Below the pieces are notes generated by a model that saw only the letters and a list, made by a program, of their open reading frames with translations, had not been told where the DNA came from and made no database searches. 35,108 nt of DNA from Kofleriaceae bacterium (lineage in GTDB: Bacteria; Myxococcota_A; Polyangia; Haliangiales; Haliangiaceae): assembly GCA_024762925.1 (NCBI GenBank), contig JANTGM010000058.1, forward strand, positions 1 to 35,108, in the 5' to 3' direction. The position numbers and the translations under genes were made by a program. Positions 1 to 8,999 of the stretch are shown here, piece by piece. The first letter of the stretch is position 1. Every line of letters starts with the position of its first letter.

Positions 1-158
1 TTCGTGATCGCGAAGTCAGCTCGTTTGCTGGCGAGGCGGGAAGAGGGAGTTTGCTGGGGCAAGCGACCGAGGAACAACGAAGAAGACTGGCTGAGCCCGT
101 CTCTCCAGCGGGCGAGAAGACGAGTGAGCGCGTTCTATATTCATGAATCGCGCACTCG
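1..158 (+). repeat. MITE-like structured repeat, copy 1a (left end cut by window)
   Basis: This stretch aligns with copies at about 11714-11898 and 34837-35011. Shared landmarks in order are GATCGCGAAGTC (7-18), TTTGCTGGCGAGGCG, a hairpin TTTGC-TGGG-GCAAG (50-63), GCGAGAAGACGAGTGAGC, and a right end GAATCGCGCACTCG. Small stems are conserved while their bases change: CTCG/CGAG here is CTTG/CAAG in copy 2, and the first T of TTTGC forms a G-U pair where the other copies have C-G. That points to selection on structure, or to a hairpin-shaped mobile element. Its right end shares the four bases CTCG (155-158) with the left end of the neighbouring inverted copy. About 25 bases of the left arm lie outside the window. 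Confidence 0.72.
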
Positions 159-263
159 TGTGGGATCCAGAGGCATAGAACGCCCTGGCTCGGTTCTTCG
201 CGCCTTGTCAAAGAACGAGATCCCGTCGCCAGCACATTTCTATTCCTCTGAGCCGCACACTAG
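155..263 (-). repeat. MITE-like structured repeat, copy 1b, inverted and internally deleted
   Basis: The two ends are imperfect inverted repeats of 26 bases (CTCGTGTGGG... at 155 and ...CGCACACTAG ending at 263, about 20 of 26 matching). Read on the minus strand, the stretch from GCGACGGGAT through CTCGTTCTTTGACAAGG to GCGCGAA follows copy 3 (34870-34904) closely. It then jumps to a GCGCGAAGAACCGAG block like the one near the right end of copy 3. It therefore looks like a shortened family member (about 110 instead of 175-185 bases) lacking the middle, with the break at the repeated GCGCGAA. It abuts copy 1a head to head and ends nine bases before the mukB stop codon. Confidence 0.65.
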
Positions 264-271
264 TGAGGCTT

Positions 272-3200
272 TCAGAACTCTTCCGATGACTCATCTTTTG
301 TTTCGGAGGAGCCAGCTTCGTTCTCGACCACGGCGCGGCGCCCCGAGACCAGCACCTCCTCTCCGCCGCCCTTGAGGGCACGACGGACGAGGCGATAGGT
401 TGTGTTGTCGCCTGCGTGGGCAACTTCGGGTGCTGCAATGAGAAGCTGCAGCTCCAGATTTCGACACAACTCGAAGAGCACGCCAAGATTGTCCTTGGAC
501 AATCGGTTGGCCTCATCCAAGAACAGAAAACGCAGACTGCCACCGAGCTTTTGACTGCGCAAGAGGTTTGCATCTCGCTCCCACTCCGTAAGCACAACCA
601 TCATTAGCGCCGCTCCAACTCCGATAGCTTCTCCCGTCGAAAGCCGCGTGGGACTTGCCTCTTCCCAGCGGTCACCAGACTGTCTGCGAATTTCGACTCC
701 AAGTTCAAGGTACTCTCGATAGTCCAAGAGGCGCTGGCCACCACCACGACCACCACCATAGCGGCTGAAGATTTCGCTCAGTGCATCTTCGAAGGGGAGA
801 GATGCTTGAAATAGAAGCTCCTGAGCCTGCCCATCTCGCAGCGCTCGGAGAATCTGCTCCATTCGCTCAACACGGCTCATCTGGACGCGAATGCCTGAGA
901 TTGTGCCAAAGTGGATGTTCTCAAGATGCTCGTTGAGGCGCTGGACCTGCCAGCGAGCTCGGCGAAGCTGCACATCGACACCGCGCGCGACGTCTTCTGA
1001 AGCAGAGCGCAAGTCGCCTTCTTGATTGCTGAGCCGCGACTCTAGCCCCGAGAGATGTTCCCGAAGTCGCTCCAAAGCGCGCAGCGGATCGGCTTCTTGC
1101 GAGATCTGCGCCGGTACGCGCTGGCGCATCCACTCGCGCAGGGATAGCCAGACTCGGAGTTGTTCTGATTCTCCTCCGATCTCAACGCCTGAGGGAAGCC
1201 CTTGCACGAGCGAGAGAAGCTCTTCGCCACCCCGAGCTTGGCTCAGCCGATCGACGAGCAAATCGCGTTTCCCTGCCGCCTGAGTAACAAGCTGCTCGGC
1301 CGAGCGAGCGCGCCTCGCCCCCTCACCATCCATGAGAATGCCACTGAGCAGGCCCGCCTCGTCGCACGCATCACGCAGCTCGTTCCAACTCACTTGCGAC
1401 GGCTCGCTCGCCAAGATCTCGTTCTTGACCGCGGCTCGTGCTTCGGCCAGGCGGTGCTCTGATCGCGAGAGTCTCTCCCGATCACGTGCGCCACTCTCCA
1501 CGGCCTCAAGCAGTTCCTTGTCCAGTGAGAGCAGACGACGTTTCACCTGACCTGAGGTGTCCTCGCCAGCCTCACGATCGGGTCCAAGCTCGCTGAGGTC
1601 AAGTGCGAGACGCTCGCGCATGGCCATGGATGCCGCGCACCGCGCATCTGCAGCTTGCCATACCTTGGTAGCCCCAGCCCATTCTTGTTCCGCATTGGCA
1701 ACCGACCGAGCCGCCTCCGCGGTGGCTTCGCGAGCCTGTAGATGTTGCTCCTCGAGTGCCGGAACCAGGCTGGTGCGACTGGCGAGCAACTCCTCAGCGT
1801 CATGCCACTCCGAAGCATGACGATTCGCCATTGCCTCGTTTAGCAGGTCGCGGACTGCAAAGAGTTCGTCACGACGCTGATCCAGAGACTTGATTCGCTC
1901 TTGCGCATCGCTAACGTCGGAGGCTTTGGGCGGCTCGTTGCGAAGGACATCGAGCAAGACCGCCACAGTTTCACGCGGTCCTTGAGCCGCCACAAGCAGG
2001 CCACTTGTGTGTGTGGCGCGCGTAATCTGCTCATCAATGGCGTCGCGCCTTGTTCGGAACTCTGGAGGTTCAAGCAGTGCGCCCTCGGACAGAATACTTC
2101 GTAGTGCATCGACTTCGCCGCGAAGGCCAGTAGCACGCTCTCGAGCATCACTCGCCTGAGTACGAGCGTCCGCAACCTCAGATTGCAGGGATGTGCCTTT
2201 CTTCGCCAGCTCTTCCCGCAAGGGGCTCGGATCTCCAGCGAGATACACGTCAAGAGAATCACGCAGCACGCCAAAGTCGCGATGCAGGGCTGCCAGCTGC
2301 AGCTTCTCACGTGCACTTGCCTCAAGGTCTTCTCGCAACTCCGTGGCACGAGCTCGAGCGCGTTCAATGGCCTCCACTCGAGCGGCGCGACCAAGAGTGG
2401 GATTCCTCGGTACCGGACTCACCCTCGTCGCCAACCCATCAACAACAACCACGCAACTGGCCTGCAAGGAAGTATCACTGGCGACACTCTCAAGAGGAGT
2501 CCCTGCAGCCACCAGCCACACACTCTGGTTTGGTGGCTCGGGCGCTTCGGCTAGCACCTTCGCGGCGGCCTCGACATCATCCACAATAATCGCTTGAGAG
2601 AGAGGCCCAAGGCTCGCTTCCAAGCGCGCAGCATCGCTCGCAGCCAACTCCTCAAATCGACCCGCGACGAGCTCTCCTCCCAGAATATCTCTTACTCGCA
2701 GAAGCTCCGATGAGAGCGATCCGCCTGTGCTCTCGAGATCCGATACAAGTTGCAAGGCGGCTTCACGTGCTCGTTCCAGGCCGATGCGGCTCTGCACATG
2801 CGCCGAGTGCCGGTCCGACAACGCAGCTTCTGCAGCCTCAAGATCCTGCACCGAACGGAATCCTTCTGCGGCCACCTTCAAAGCCGATGAGAGGTGCTCG
2901 GCAGCCTTCGACGCAACCGCATAGCGAGCGCTTCGCAGCTCAAGCGCCTCTGTTTCTAGTGTCATCGATGCAAGGTCTCGCTCGTGTCTTGCCGCGAGCC
3001 CATCGTAGAAGCGGGCGCGCTCTTCGTCTTCGCCCCATAGCGCCTCCACTTGTTCGAGGCGCGCTGCGAGTGCGTCAGCGGCACCGAGTTTGCCAGTAGC
3101 AATCCCGAGTTTCTCCGCACGTTCCCGCGCGCTTTCCTGTCGAGCAATCTTGCCCTCGAGGTCACGACCTTCCTGTTCCAGGTCCGCGAGCCGGCCTTGA

Positions 3201-4732
3201 GTCGCCTCACGGCGATCGAGTTCCGCCAACAACAGCCGGGCTCGCTGGTGTGGACTTGTGCTCTCATGCTGCTCGGTTTCCACGAGCTCCGCCAATTCAG
3301 CCAGGGCACTGCTTGCGCGTTGGTACTCATCTCTGCGAACAGCAAGACTCTGCGTCTCACGTTCGAGTGTTGCGCGTTCGAGGTCGAGCTCTTGCGACTC
3401 CACCTTGAGTCGGGCAAGCGCTACAGCACAGTCGCCAAGGCCAAGTTCAGGAGCGTGCAACGCCTCACGGGCTTGCTGCAAGCTTCGGTGTAGCTGCCGA
3501 TAGTCCCGCGCTCGTCGATGCAGCTCATCCAGACCATCTTGCAGTTTTGCCAACCCACCGGCAGCTCGATCGTATGCTTCCTGAGCCGAGTCTCGGGCGG
3601 TTTGCCACGCAGTGCGCTCTTCGTCGCAGGCTTCCATCACGTGCTTTGCTAGCTCGGCGTTTTTCCTTAGCTCCAAGAGTTCCTCATCGCGCTCTGAGAG
3701 TTCCTGGCGAAGCAACTCTGCCTTGCGGCGACGCTCTTCCTCGAGCTTTGCGTGTTCGAGAGCGAGACGAGCATCTCGTTGACGCGCTTGTACCTGCTCT
3801 TGCCTGGCCTTGTGGGCGGCAACAGCGCTTTCGAGCTCCACATGCCCCCGAGCAACAGCGGAGAGATTTTCCTTCGCCTTCGCAAGGGACTCGCGTCGCT
3901 GATGCGCACGAGCTCGCACAGCCAGTACTTGCGTGCTGAAGAATGCTGTGCCTGCATCGTACACGCCGCTGATCTCGCGCTGCAGCCGTCGCGCATCGCC
4001 CACCTCGCCACGACTTCGCCGGCATGCGTCGAGATTCGCTCGCATTAGGCTTAGCGTGTCGGCAAGGCCAGACTCTTTCTTCAAGACAAAGGAACGAAGC
4101 TCTTGGGTAAGCGTCTTCGAGATTCCTCCTGTCATGCTCGTGCGAAGCATCTCGTTGAACTTGTTTCGGTCTTCCTCGCCGACGAGTCGCATGGGTGTAA
4201 TACCTCGTTCGAAGAGCGCTGAGAAGTACTCCTTCACCGCACGAAAGACCTGCAGGGTTGCGCCCGCCTCGGTAGCTGCCTGGCGCAGCTCGGTGATTTC
4301 TGGAACATGCTCGTCCTCACCGTCTTGAACTAAGAATAGTTCCTGCAACCTGACGTCATCTCGCAATGACTCAATGACGAATGGAGTTGCCTCGACACTT
4401 GGCTCCCCCTTCTTTGTCAACCGCACTCCTGCAATCAACCGACTACCATCAGCACGTCGGATTTCAAGCGCCGTATAGGAGGGGCGTGCTGCCTCGCCAA
4501 GGCGCCCCCAGATGCCACGGTCGCTACCTTTGGCGCCACTCTCGCCTACATTGGTGAAGCGCAGCCTCGATAGATCTGGCAGCAGTGCCACGTAGGCGGC
4601 AATCATCACCGTCGTCTTGCCTGCGCCGTTGCCACCTTCCAAGGCGGTTACGTTCGAATCAAGCAGGTAGCGCTCGTAGAACACACCTCGCCAGTTGACG
4701 AGTAAGAGAGAGATAATCTTGGTGCGACTCAC
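272..4732 (-). CDS. mukB: Chromosome partition SMC-type ATPase MukB
   Basis: This is the ATPase subunit of the MukBEF condensin, which extrudes DNA loops on the nucleoid. The 1486 residues equal the length of E. coli MukB as I recall it. The N-terminus has LVNWRGVF, then the Walker A GGNGAGKTT (K39). Long coiled coils flank a hinge at roughly 660-790, where GPLSQAIIVDD and TLGRAARVEAIE follow the E. coli hinge pattern. The C-terminal head has GGQRLLDYREY, the ABC signature LSTGEAIG (about 1365), Walker B FLFLDEANRL (about 1405) and the MukB-type tail LQLLIAAPE...TTYRLVRR. The start is GTG, nine bases after mukE, with no clear Shine-Dalgarno. Wadjet JetC proteins are usually shorter and lack this MukB hinge, so I favour true MukB. 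It is the last gene of the mukFEB set. Confidence 0.96.
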   Translation of the reverse strand: MSRTKIISLLLVNWRGVFYERYLLDSNVTALEGGNGAGKTTVMIAAYVALLPDLSRLRFTNVGESGAKGSDRGIWGRLGEAARPSYTALEIRRADGSRLIAGVRLTKKGEPSVEATPFVIESLRDDVRLQELFLVQDGEDEHVPEITELRQAATEAGATLQVFRAVKEYFSALFERGITPMRLVGEEDRNKFNEMLRTSMTGGISKTLTQELRSFVLKKESGLADTLSLMRANLDACRRSRGEVGDARRLQREISGVYDAGTAFFSTQVLAVRARAHQRRESLAKAKENLSAVARGHVELESAVAAHKARQEQVQARQRDARLALEHAKLEEERRRKAELLRQELSERDEELLELRKNAELAKHVMEACDEERTAWQTARDSAQEAYDRAAGGLAKLQDGLDELHRRARDYRQLHRSLQQAREALHAPELGLGDCAVALARLKVESQELDLERATLERETQSLAVRRDEYQRASSALAELAELVETEQHESTSPHQRARLLLAELDRREATQGRLADLEQEGRDLEGKIARQESARERAEKLGIATGKLGAADALAARLEQVEALWGEDEERARFYDGLAARHERDLASMTLETEALELRSARYAVASKAAEHLSSALKVAAEGFRSVQDLEAAEAALSDRHSAHVQSRIGLERAREAALQLVSDLESTGGSLSSELLRVRDILGGELVAGRFEELAASDAARLEASLGPLSQAIIVDDVEAAAKVLAEAPEPPNQSVWLVAAGTPLESVASDTSLQASCVVVVDGLATRVSPVPRNPTLGRAARVEAIERARARATELREDLEASAREKLQLAALHRDFGVLRDSLDVYLAGDPSPLREELAKKGTSLQSEVADARTQASDARERATGLRGEVDALRSILSEGALLEPPEFRTRRDAIDEQITRATHTSGLLVAAQGPRETVAVLLDVLRNEPPKASDVSDAQERIKSLDQRRDELFAVRDLLNEAMANRHASEWHDAEELLASRTSLVPALEEQHLQAREATAEAARSVANAEQEWAGATKVWQAADARCAASMAMRERLALDLSELGPDREAGEDTSGQVKRRLLSLDKELLEAVESGARDRERLSRSEHRLAEARAAVKNEILASEPSQVSWNELRDACDEAGLLSGILMDGEGARRARSAEQLVTQAAGKRDLLVDRLSQARGGEELLSLVQGLPSGVEIGGESEQLRVWLSLREWMRQRVPAQISQEADPLRALERLREHLSGLESRLSNQEGDLRSASEDVARGVDVQLRRARWQVQRLNEHLENIHFGTISGIRVQMSRVERMEQILRALRDGQAQELLFQASLPFEDALSEIFSRYGGGRGGGQRLLDYREYLELGVEIRRQSGDRWEEASPTRLSTGEAIGVGAALMMVVLTEWERDANLLRSQKLGGSLRFLFLDEANRLSKDNLGVLFELCRNLELQLLIAAPEVAHAGDNTTYRLVRRALKGGGEEVLVSGRRAVVENEAGSSETKDESSEEF

Positions 4733-4741
4733 GGAGGAGGC

Positions 4742-5521
4742 CTACTCGTCGTTGTCCTGCACTTCTTCAGAAGTCTCCGGCGCATCCTCAGAGTTTTCCC
4801 CATCAGAGTCCACAACCAATTCTCTTACATCCGCCGTTGAGCCGTGCTCACTTGATTCGTCGGAATCCTCCGAATCCATCGTTGGCTCCTCGGTTAGCTG
4901 GATCTCGCCACTTGCAACGAGCTTTGCCAAGGCCTCCGCGGGATCCGCGAGGCCACGCACAGGCTCGGCGAATCGCAGAAGCGCAGGTCGGAGGCGAATC
5001 TGTCCGTCGGCAACGAGCTCGACAAATCCGAAGCCAGCGAGGCGCCTCACTTCAACAGCGACTTTCTTTCTCACGGTTTCCTGTGCGACCCGTTCGTCGT
5101 ATCGACGTCGCTTTGGATTGAAGCTGCGAATGAGGGCATCGGTCCCGACAACACCATCGAGTTGTGCAAGGAGTTGGTCCTTGGTGACGAGTCCTCCCAA
5201 GCCTGCAGTCGCAGGATCAAGATACAACAGCGCCAACGCTTGGCCCACCAGCATCGCCCCCGTGCTTAGATGTTTCTTGCGCAGACGATCGCCAGTTGGC
5301 AACAAGAAGAAGTAGCCATCCGCTCGCTGCACCAGATCACAACCATAGCGCGCATAGAATTCTTCTAAGAGAGACTGAGCATCGATAAGAAACCCATACC
5401 AGGCCGTGTCGTCCCGATCAATGTGACGGCCACGTCTCAGAGCTAGATCAACCTCGGGAAATTCGTCGGCACGTAGCGCGTCCTGCAGGTTGCTGATGGA
5501 ATTGCTTGTGCTCTCACTCAT
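4742..5521 (-). CDS. mukE: Condensin accessory subunit MukE
   Basis: This is the kite-type winged-helix subunit that binds the MukF linker and the DNA in MukBEF. It has 259 residues against about 234 in E. coli. Diagnostic stretches shared with that protein are ALRRGRHID, LLEEFYARYGCDLV, YFFLLPTGD, LALLYLDP and VRRLAGFGFVEL, followed by LRFAEPVRGL.DPAEAL. The C-terminus is a long acidic Ser/Glu/Asp tail (from about 205) like the acidic end of MukE but longer. The ATG start sits inside the end of mukF: the 8-base overlap ATGAGTGA places start and stop together, suggesting translational coupling. The mukB GTG follows after nine bases. Confidence 0.95.
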   Translation of the reverse strand: MSESTSNSISNLQDALRADEFPEVDLALRRGRHIDRDDTAWYGFLIDAQSLLEEFYARYGCDLVQRADGYFFLLPTGDRLRKKHLSTGAMLVGQALALLYLDPATAGLGGLVTKDQLLAQLDGVVGTDALIRSFNPKRRRYDERVAQETVRKKVAVEVRRLAGFGFVELVADGQIRLRPALLRFAEPVRGLADPAEALAKLVASGEIQLTEEPTMDSEDSDESSEHGSTADVRELVVDSDGENSEDAPETSEEVQDNDE

Positions 5522-6941
5522 GATGCGGCTCCGAATTCGGCTCTAGATTCCAATCTTCAATGAGAAGATCCTCTCCAACACGCACCCAAGGACGTGGGCG
5601 CTCAAGGCTGGGTGTCCCCACTTCCGCTACGCTCTGGGCCACGCGTCCTGCGCTGGCAAACTGCTCACCGCCTTCGAGCTCTGAAGATAGATCGGCGGTA
5701 ACTTCCGAGAGAGTCTTTGCGCCTGCCCGCATTCGCTCCTCCACTTGACTGCGGAGGGCGGCATCCGCATCGAAGATTGGGCCTTGCTTTGGTGGTGCGT
5801 CTCGAGGTTTTCGAGGACGAGAAACAGGTGGCGCTTTTGGTCGCGCGATGGTCTCTCGGAGCAGTGTTATCGACTCTCCACCGGCAATGGCCAGCGCGAA
5901 GGAACGACCTGCGGTTCCTGCCAGCTGCTCGCGAAGCCGCTGCGTGAGTGCCCGTGATGGATCGAGTCGCACCACATCACGAAGGAATCGGTGCACATAC
6001 TGAAAGTACTCAGACCAGGCGCTCTGCCGGGCGCTTCCCCACGCCACAATGCGGTCGAGCTTCTCGATGAGCTGATGGGTGATACTAGCCGCTTCCACAC
6101 AAGAAGCACCTAGGGATAACTCTAATATATCTTGGAGCGTCTCCAGCAGTTGCTGACTGTCGCGCAGCAACAACTCATTTAGCTCACGCAGCGTCTTGCT
6201 GGTGCTCTCGAGCAAATCTTGGCACCTTGCAATGGCCCCAAACCAGTCGGCATCGAGCAAACCACGGATGGTGTTTTGAAATGACTCCTGCTGCTGGTCC
6301 AAACCGCGTTGGCGCCGTTCAATACCTCGAACCAAATCACTTGTACTCACTCGCAGGGGCGCAACCACCTGCTGTGCCCAATCCCCCTCGGAGCGTGCGG
6401 ACTTGCAAGCAGCCTTCACCTCATTCAGTGCCAGCGCCAGGCTGCGAGTGAGGACACTCAAACTCTCCCGAGTGAGAATTTCCTCTTCCAACAAGTTCTC
6501 AACGATCGCGGTAGCCAGTCTCGTTAGAGAATACTCTGGTGCGCGCACAACACCTAAGCCATCGATCCGGGACAACATGCGCTGCTCTCGCAGCCTTGCG
6601 ATGGCACGAGTGGCGTTCTTAGCTATAGGCTCGTCATCGACAGTCATCAATTCGCGAACATGCTCAAAGACATCTTCGAGTTGATGCTCGGCGAACGACG
6701 AAAGGTGTGACGTGGTAGATCGCAAGTGCAAGGCAACGAGGAAACAGAGGTCCGCAGTAGAGAGGACCACTGACAAGCCCTGCTGCACAACGGAATCGAT
6801 AGCCTGCGCAATGCGATCTGCGCTCGCATTTGAGTCCAGCTTCGCTCCACCTTCCCCGCCCGTATCGGGAGCGCTTTTGCCCACCACATCGTCCGACGGA
6901 TCGCGCTCGGCATCGTCGTGCTGATGGCTCTGGGAGGTCAC
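5514..6941 (-). CDS. mukF: Condensin kleisin subunit MukF
   Basis: This is the kleisin that bridges the two MukB heads and carries MukE dimers. It has 475 residues against 440 in E. coli. After an Asp-rich N-terminal extension (about 45 residues) comes the winged-helix part (ADLCFLVALHL, AIARLREQRMLSRID). Helical stretches typical of MukF follow: LLDADWFGAIARCQDLL, then KLDRIVAWGSARQSAW and VHRFLRDVVRLDPSRALTQRLR at about 290-335. A Pro-rich linker precedes the C-terminal winged helix that ends PWVRVGEDLLIEDW. The start is GTG. A TATAAC hexamer lies 12 bases upstream but no good -35 is visible. The arsenosugar glycosyltransferase gene ends only 43 bases upstream on the same strand, so read-through from that operon is possible. 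Confidence 0.94.
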   Translation of the reverse strand: MTSQSHQHDDAERDPSDDVVGKSAPDTGGEGGAKLDSNASADRIAQAIDSVVQQGLSVVLSTADLCFLVALHLRSTTSHLSSFAEHQLEDVFEHVRELMTVDDEPIAKNATRAIARLREQRMLSRIDGLGVVRAPEYSLTRLATAIVENLLEEEILTRESLSVLTRSLALALNEVKAACKSARSEGDWAQQVVAPLRVSTSDLVRGIERRQRGLDQQQESFQNTIRGLLDADWFGAIARCQDLLESTSKTLRELNELLLRDSQQLLETLQDILELSLGASCVEAASITHQLIEKLDRIVAWGSARQSAWSEYFQYVHRFLRDVVRLDPSRALTQRLREQLAGTAGRSFALAIAGGESITLLRETIARPKAPPVSRPRKPRDAPPKQGPIFDADAALRSQVEERMRAGAKTLSEVTADLSSELEGGEQFASAGRVAQSVAEVGTPSLERPRPWVRVGEDLLIEDWNLEPNSEPHHE

Positions 6942-6984
6942 GGCCGCGGCGTTATAGCCAAACCGCTGGCGCTAAGCGAGTCGT

Positions 6985-8319
6985 TTACCGCGTGTGCTTG
7001 TAGAACGCTGCCAGGCGCTGCGGCGAGACCCCGAGTCGATAGAGCAGCGGAAAGGTGTTCATGAGCCCCAAGTAGTAGAGCGGGCGCTCTTGGAAGCGCC
7101 GTCCTGAGACTCGTAGCGGGCCGTGAGCCCGTGCCCACTTCCCTCGCTGGAGTAGTCGCTGAGCGAAATCGAGGTCCTCAAAAAGTGGCATTTCCCGATA
7201 TCCATCCAGGTCGCGAAAGGTTGACGCTCTAACGAATTGTGCTTGATCTCCATAGGGCAAACTGGTGTAGCGGGAGCGCATATCTGCCAGTCTTAAGAAG
7301 GGCGCCACCCAGCGGCGGCTGCGCCCAAACGCATCGTAGTCGGTCCGCAGTCGAAACGCGCCGCCAAGGGCACCCGGCACTCCCAGCGCGCTTCGAATCT
7401 GGGCGCTGGCATTCTTGGGAAGTCGCGCATCGGCGTGGAGAAAGAGCAGAATTCCGCCAAGCGCGCGTTTCGCCCCGGTGTTCATCTGACGTGCCCTACC
7501 CGGTTTGCTACGCACAAGGTCTACTCCTAGCTGACTTCTCGCAATTGAGACGCTCCCGTCATTGCTGCCTCCATCGCTTACAATAATCTGCGCAATCCCC
7601 GGAATTTCTCTTAGCTCCAGCAAAGCGTTCTCGAGCCTCTTAGCCTCATTGAGGATTGGCACGATTACAGATATCGCCTGATTTTCGTTGGATCCGAGGA
7701 AAGCACGGGTACAAGGCATTGCAGTTGGGTTCGAATCGAGAAACTCTTGCAGGTGGCGAAGGTCCTCGCTTTCATCGACGTCGAAACGCCTTGGCAAGAG
7801 CGCCACAGACATTCCCGCGCAGGTCAGGCGCCTCCTAGTTTCGTCGAAAGTCTCAGCACAGCTCCAAGAAACGCCAGCCAGCAAACCCTCTGGGCAGCGT
7901 TTGAGACCCATCAGATAGAACCCGCCATCTCGGGAAGGACCGAGCACGGCGTCATGTGTCTGTAGTGCCGTGGCTGCCAGCCTGGCATCGTCGTCGCCAA
8001 GACCGGGAATGTCCGTGCCCACAACGATCGCTGCGTCACTTGTGCGAAGGGCCGCGCGAACGACTCGCTCCATGCGTTGGCCCAGATTGCCTTCTCCCTG
8101 CTGCATGTGTGCGTGGATTGACACGTGTTCCCACAAGCGGGGTGTCCACGAACCTGTGTGCGCGATGAGGAGTTCAGAATTCTTCCAACTCGAGAGAGCA
8201 TCGAGCAGCAAAGCCTCGGCGAAGCGCGCTGTTCCCAGAAGCCCCAGCGCTGGGCCGAGTCGCGTTTTGGCTGCCCCGATCTGCGGAGCCTTCGCAAGCA
8301 GGCAGACGGTTGTTTTCAC
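6985..8319 (-). CDS. Fused arsenosugar-type glycosyltransferase (TIGR04282 + TIGR04283)
   Basis: This is one continuous 444-residue protein joining two families that are usually separate, neighbouring genes. Residues 1 to about 200 are the DUF2064/TIGR04282 nucleotidyltransferase-like domain (VCLLAKAPQIGAAKTRLGP, IVVGTDIPGL, GPSRDGGFYLMGL). From about 210 follows a GT2-type TIGR04283 glycosyltransferase (ISVIVPILNEAKRLENAL, VSDGGSNDGS, PGRARQMNTGA, FLHADARLP, FEDLDFAQRL). The real start is GTG at 8319, which overlaps the TGA of the upstream gene (GTGA) behind a GAGGAG ribosome site. The reading frame continues upstream to 8412, but that part would lie inside the TVP38 gene. The context with ArsS indicates transfer of sugar units in organoarsenical synthesis; the exact donor and acceptor are unknown. 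Confidence 0.9.
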   Translation of the reverse strand: MKTTVCLLAKAPQIGAAKTRLGPALGLLGTARFAEALLLDALSSWKNSELLIAHTGSWTPRLWEHVSIHAHMQQGEGNLGQRMERVVRAALRTSDAAIVVGTDIPGLGDDDARLAATALQTHDAVLGPSRDGGFYLMGLKRCPEGLLAGVSWSCAETFDETRRRLTCAGMSVALLPRRFDVDESEDLRHLQEFLDSNPTAMPCTRAFLGSNENQAISVIVPILNEAKRLENALLELREIPGIAQIIVSDGGSNDGSVSIARSQLGVDLVRSKPGRARQMNTGAKRALGGILLFLHADARLPKNASAQIRSALGVPGALGGAFRLRTDYDAFGRSRRWVAPFLRLADMRSRYTSLPYGDQAQFVRASTFRDLDGYREMPLFEDLDFAQRLLQRGKWARAHGPLRVSGRRFQERPLYYLGLMNTFPLLYRLGVSPQRLAAFYKHTR

Positions 8320-8996
8320 GCCTCCTCTGCCCCTCTGAGTGCTTGCGCCGACCACCTGCCCAGCACCAAGGTCGCAAAGAGCGTTGCCGCAAGCCCAGTC
8401 CAAAACAGCCATCCCCCCTCAACGGAAATGCCTTTCCCCACATCACCAAGAGAGTTGAGCGACGCGCCTAAATGCGTATAGAGCAGGATTCCTGGGACCG
8501 TTCCGAGAGCGGAAGCGACAACGTATCCACGAAGAGAAACGCTGGTGAGTCCAAGAACATAGTTGAGAATCGAGAACGGCACCAAGGGCGAGAGCCTCAG
8601 CAAGAACACCAGCTTCGCCCCCTGCGCCTTTGTCCTCTCCGCGATGATACGAAAGGCCATGCTGTCGCCGTAGCGGCTCTCAACCCATGGTCTAAGCCAA
8701 CTTCTCGCCAACACAAACGCCGCCACAGCTCCCCCCAGACTTGAGGCAAATACGAGAACTCCGCCCTGGTAGGGACCGTAAAGAAGGCCTGCGGCAAGAG
8801 ACAATGGTGATGCAGGCAGCGCCAGGACTGTCGTGGCGACATAGAGCAGTGCGAAGACCAACAACCCAATGGTGCCAAGAGACTGGGCAAGGGCGACGGC
8901 AGAGAGAAGCCAATCGCGCACAGTGCTCTGCATCGCAATGAGCACACCGACTGCGAGCACAACGAGAAAGAAGAGTCTTTTGGTATTCGGGCGCAA
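8316..8996 (-). CDS. TVP38/TMEM64 family membrane protein
   Basis: This 226-residue polytopic inner-membrane protein has about five to six hydrophobic segments: an N-terminal helix (about 8-22), then LGTIGLLVFALLYVATTVL. The family core is ALPASPLSLAAGLLYGPYQGG, with GGAVAAFVLARSWLRPWV and the loop LVFLLRLSPLVPFSILNYVLGLT. That arrangement is the DedA/VTT fold. The start is TTG, directly after the arsS stop; the next in-frame ATG would delete part of the first helix. It sits between arsS and the fused glycosyltransferase, a position such proteins often hold in arsenosugar clusters, perhaps as a lipid or arsenical transporter. That role is inference. Confidence 0.88.
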   Translation of the reverse strand: MRPNTKRLFFLVVLAVGVLIAMQSTVRDWLLSAVALAQSLGTIGLLVFALLYVATTVLALPASPLSLAAGLLYGPYQGGVLVFASSLGGAVAAFVLARSWLRPWVESRYGDSMAFRIIAERTKAQGAKLVFLLRLSPLVPFSILNYVLGLTSVSLRGYVVASALGTVPGILLYTHLGASLNSLGDVGKGISVEGGWLFWTGLAATLFATLVLGRWSAQALRGAEEA

Positions 8997-8999
8997 CGC

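Noticed and set aside
272-6941. Wadjet (JetABCD) plasmid-defence operon
   Set aside because: The SMC protein has full MukB length, hinge and head signatures, and the E and F subunits match MukE and MukF rather than JetB and JetA. No JetD is visible, though the left edge limits this.
8320-8412. 31-residue N-terminal extension of the fused glycosyltransferase
   Set aside because: It lies wholly inside the TVP38 gene; GTG at 8319 has a GAGGAG site and a GTGA overlap.
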